Positions 62,600 through 64,000 of a DNA stretch of 64,000 bases are shown in pieces (position 1 is the first letter of the stretch; each line of letters opens with the position of its first letter). The notes below the pieces were generated by a model. That model worked only from the letters and a program-made list of their open reading frames with translations, ran no database searches and had not been told where the DNA came from. The stretch lies in NCBI RefSeq assembly GCF_015291745.1, contig NZ_CP030059.1, forward strand, positions 6,413,501 to 6,477,500, given 5' to 3'. The DNA comes from Bradyrhizobium sp. CCBAU 53351 (GTDB taxonomy: Bacteria > Pseudomonadota > Alphaproteobacteria > Rhizobiales > Xanthobacteraceae). Made by a program: the position numbers and the translations under genes.

Positions 62600-63388
62600 A
62601 TGCCCGCCTCCCCGCAAAAAGTCGCCCTCGTCACCGGAGCCGCGCGTGGCATCGGACTTGCGACCGCGAAGAAGTTCCTGGCCGAGGGCTGGCGTGTGGG
62701 GCTGCTCGACATCGAGGGCGAGTTGCTCGGCCGGGCGGTCGCCGGGATCGACCAAAACGAGGTGACGCTGGCGCTGACCTGCGACGTCTCCGACGCAGCT
62801 GCCGTGAGCGATGCTATGACGACGATCGAGCGCCGGTTCGGCCGGTTGGATGCGCTGGTCAACAATGCCGGCATTGCCGTGTTCGCACCGCTGATGGAGA
62901 CATCCGAGACCGATTGGCGCCGCGTGCTCGAGGTCAATCTCACCGGCCCCTTCCTCTGCACCAAGGCGGCCGTGCCCTTGATGCGCGAGGGCCATGGCGG
63001 CGCCATCGTCAACATCACCTCGATCTCGGCGGTGCGCGCCTCGACGCTGCGCTCGGCCTACGGCACCAGCAAGGCCGGTCTCGCGCATTTGACCAAGCAG
63101 CTCGCGGTCGAGCTCGCCTCGCTCAACATCCGCGTCAACGCGGTCGCGCCGGGGCCGGTCGACACCGCGATGGCCAAGCAGGTGCACACCAAGGAGATCC
63201 GCGCGGACTATCACGACGCCATCCCGCTCAACCGTTACGGCCTGGAGGAGGAGCTCGCGGAAGCGATCTACTTCCTGTGCTCGGCAAATGCGAGCTACAT
63301 CACCGGACAAATTTTGGCCGTTGATGGTGGCTTCGATGCGGCCGGGATCGGCCTGCCGACGCTGCGCGGTCAAAGGCGGAACGGGTAG
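62600..63388 (+). CDS. Short-chain dehydrogenase/reductase (SDR)
   Basis: The product is 262 aa, a classical SDR. The cofactor motif is VTGAARGIGLAT near residue 10. NNAG follows, then the catalytic Ser region ITSISAVRAS, and the Tyr-Lys pair in YGTSKAGL. CAPGPVDTAMAK-type and VDGGFDAAG C-terminal segments are normal. It is an NAD(P)-dependent oxidoreductase of unknown substrate. The start MPASPQKVALVTG is behind AGGACAAATCGCC. Confidence 0.93.
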   Translation: MPASPQKVALVTGAARGIGLATAKKFLAEGWRVGLLDIEGELLGRAVAGIDQNEVTLALTCDVSDAAAVSDAMTTIERRFGRLDALVNNAGIAVFAPLMETSETDWRRVLEVNLTGPFLCTKAAVPLMREGHGGAIVNITSISAVRASTLRSAYGTSKAGLAHLTKQLAVELASLNIRVNAVAPGPVDTAMAKQVHTKEIRADYHDAIPLNRYGLEEELAEAIYFLCSANASYITGQILAVDGGFDAAGIGLPTLRGQRRNG

Positions 63389-63400
63389 GTACGGAAATTG

Positions 63401-63475
63401 TAGGGTGGGCAACGGCGCGTGAGCGCCGTATCCACCACGTGACATTGGTGGACACGGCGCGCTTTGCCCACCCTT
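63401..63475. repeat. Palindromic intergenic element (TAGGGTGGGC/GCCCACCCTTA)
   Basis: TAGGGTGGGCAACGGCGCG on the left and CGGCGCGCTTTGCCCACCC on the right form a long imperfect hairpin with two internal stems. The form GTAGGGTGGGCAAAGCG is a frequent repeat between genes in Bradyrhizobium. Confidence 0.75.
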
Positions 63476-63501
63476 ACGAAACCGAGCTTGTGGAGTGCTC
63501 C

Positions 63502-63936
63502 ATGCGACGCGCTTTCGTCAAAGCCGTGATGCTCGCATCGGCACTTCTTGCGATTTCGCCGGCCGCCGCCGAAATCCGCATCATCCAATCTCCGGGCGGA
63601 CAGGTCGGACCGTTCCTCGATTTGTTCGAGAAGGTGCGCGAGAGCGGCGAGCGCGTCGTGATCGACGGTCCCTGCCTGTCTGCCTGCACGCTGGTGCTGA
63701 GCATCGTGCCGGAGGAACGCATCTGTGTCACCAAGCGTGCCGTGCTGGGCTTCCACGCAGCACGTTCGGTGGACCGGCGCGGGCGCTTTTATGCCGAGCC
63801 GGAAGCATCGGTCGCTGTGCTTGCCGCCTATCCTGGCCCGGTCCGCGACTGGATCAGCCGCCGCGGTGGCCTCACCTCGCGGCTGCTCCTGCTCAAGGGG
63901 CGTGATCTCGCCGCGATCTATCCGCGCTGCCGCTGA
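63502..63936 (+). CDS. Exported ClpP/crotonase-fold-like hypothetical protein
   Basis: The product is 144 aa with a signal peptide (MRRAFVKAVMLASALLAISPAAA). The mature part, IRIIQSPGGQVGPFLDLFEKV, then VVIDGPCLSACTLVLSIVP and AVLGFHAARSVDRRGRF, resembles the ClpP/crotonase-like fold of COG3904-type periplasmic proteins. A Ser in PCLSAC sits where the ClpP nucleophile would be, and His in GFHAA follows. Protease activity is not shown. The start ATG at 63502 begins the signal peptide. Confidence 0.78.
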   Translation: MRRAFVKAVMLASALLAISPAAAEIRIIQSPGGQVGPFLDLFEKVRESGERVVIDGPCLSACTLVLSIVPEERICVTKRAVLGFHAARSVDRRGRFYAEPEASVAVLAAYPGPVRDWISRRGGLTSRLLLLKGRDLAAIYPRCR

Positions 63937-64000
63937 CGAATGTGGCAACCGCGCCGCATGTGACGTGAACGAGTTATGTGAACCGCGTCACACCAATGGC

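Overview
The window is chromosomal DNA of an alphaproteobacterium, almost certainly Bradyrhizobium or a close relative. The evidence is high GC with strong third-position bias, a split three-subunit transhydrogenase (pntAA/pntAB/pntB), a 50-aa aa3-type oxidase subunit IV, GapR, DUF1036, DUF1244, DUF2852 and DUF465 proteins, several TetR regulators, and the intergenic repeat families typical of Bradyrhizobium (AGCATGA...TCATGCT and CCGGATT...GGCTAC elements). No tRNA, rRNA, CRISPR array, integrase or transposase was found. The content is mostly core genome with small accessory patches.

Layout. 0-7 kb: small conserved proteins (one behind a LexA-like box), a diguanylate cyclase with a histone-like basic tail, purEK, aquaporin Z, ribosomal protein bS21, a TPR lipoprotein and a membrane-anchored repeat protein. 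7-14 kb, minus strand: cupin, Ca2+/H+ antiporter, Na+/H+ antiporter-like protein, alpha/beta hydrolase, pntB-pntAB-pntAA and the oxidase subunit IV. 14-21 kb: a 990-aa membrane patatin, a TetR/fatty-acid-hydroxylase divergent pair with twin operators, and pepF diverging from a TacA-like sigma-54 response regulator, with a CtrA-type box between them. 22.5-27 kb: an L,D-transpeptidase and a DUF882 peptidase, both cell-wall genes. 27-34 kb: GapR, DUF1244, DUF1036, pyruvate kinase, a TetR regulator, an M23 peptidase, a divergent Rid protein, a PAP2 phosphatase and an orphan Flp pilin. 34.7-39.7 kb: a glycosyltransferase/methyltransferase/polytopic membrane protein cluster. 39.8-52.4 kb, minus strand: ftsH, tilS, cpoB, pal, a FeeM-like N-acyltransferase, a GGDEF-EAL protein, tolB, tolA, tolR and tolQ. 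52.7-64 kb: small proteins, serine acetyltransferase, an acyl desaturase, two peptidoglycan-degrading enzymes (NlpC/P60-like and GH19), a DUF2852/TetR pair with matched palindromes, a YCII/SnoaL group, a triple-PAS soluble chemoreceptor, an SDR oxidoreductase and a ClpP-fold-like secreted protein.

How the genes work together. Envelope maintenance is the dominant theme: Tol-Pal, FtsH, L,D-transpeptidase, DUF882, M23, GH19 and NlpC/P60 proteins and a GT2/PAP2 lipid-glycan group. The most unusual arrangement is the Tol-Pal locus, where a cyclic-di-GMP enzyme and an N-acyl amino acid synthase-like gene sit between tolB and pal, with a perfect TTAA-N7-TTAAC box ahead of the acyltransferase and a 22-bp perfect palindrome ahead of pal. 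Two TetR genes have visible palindromic operators that link them to specific neighbours.
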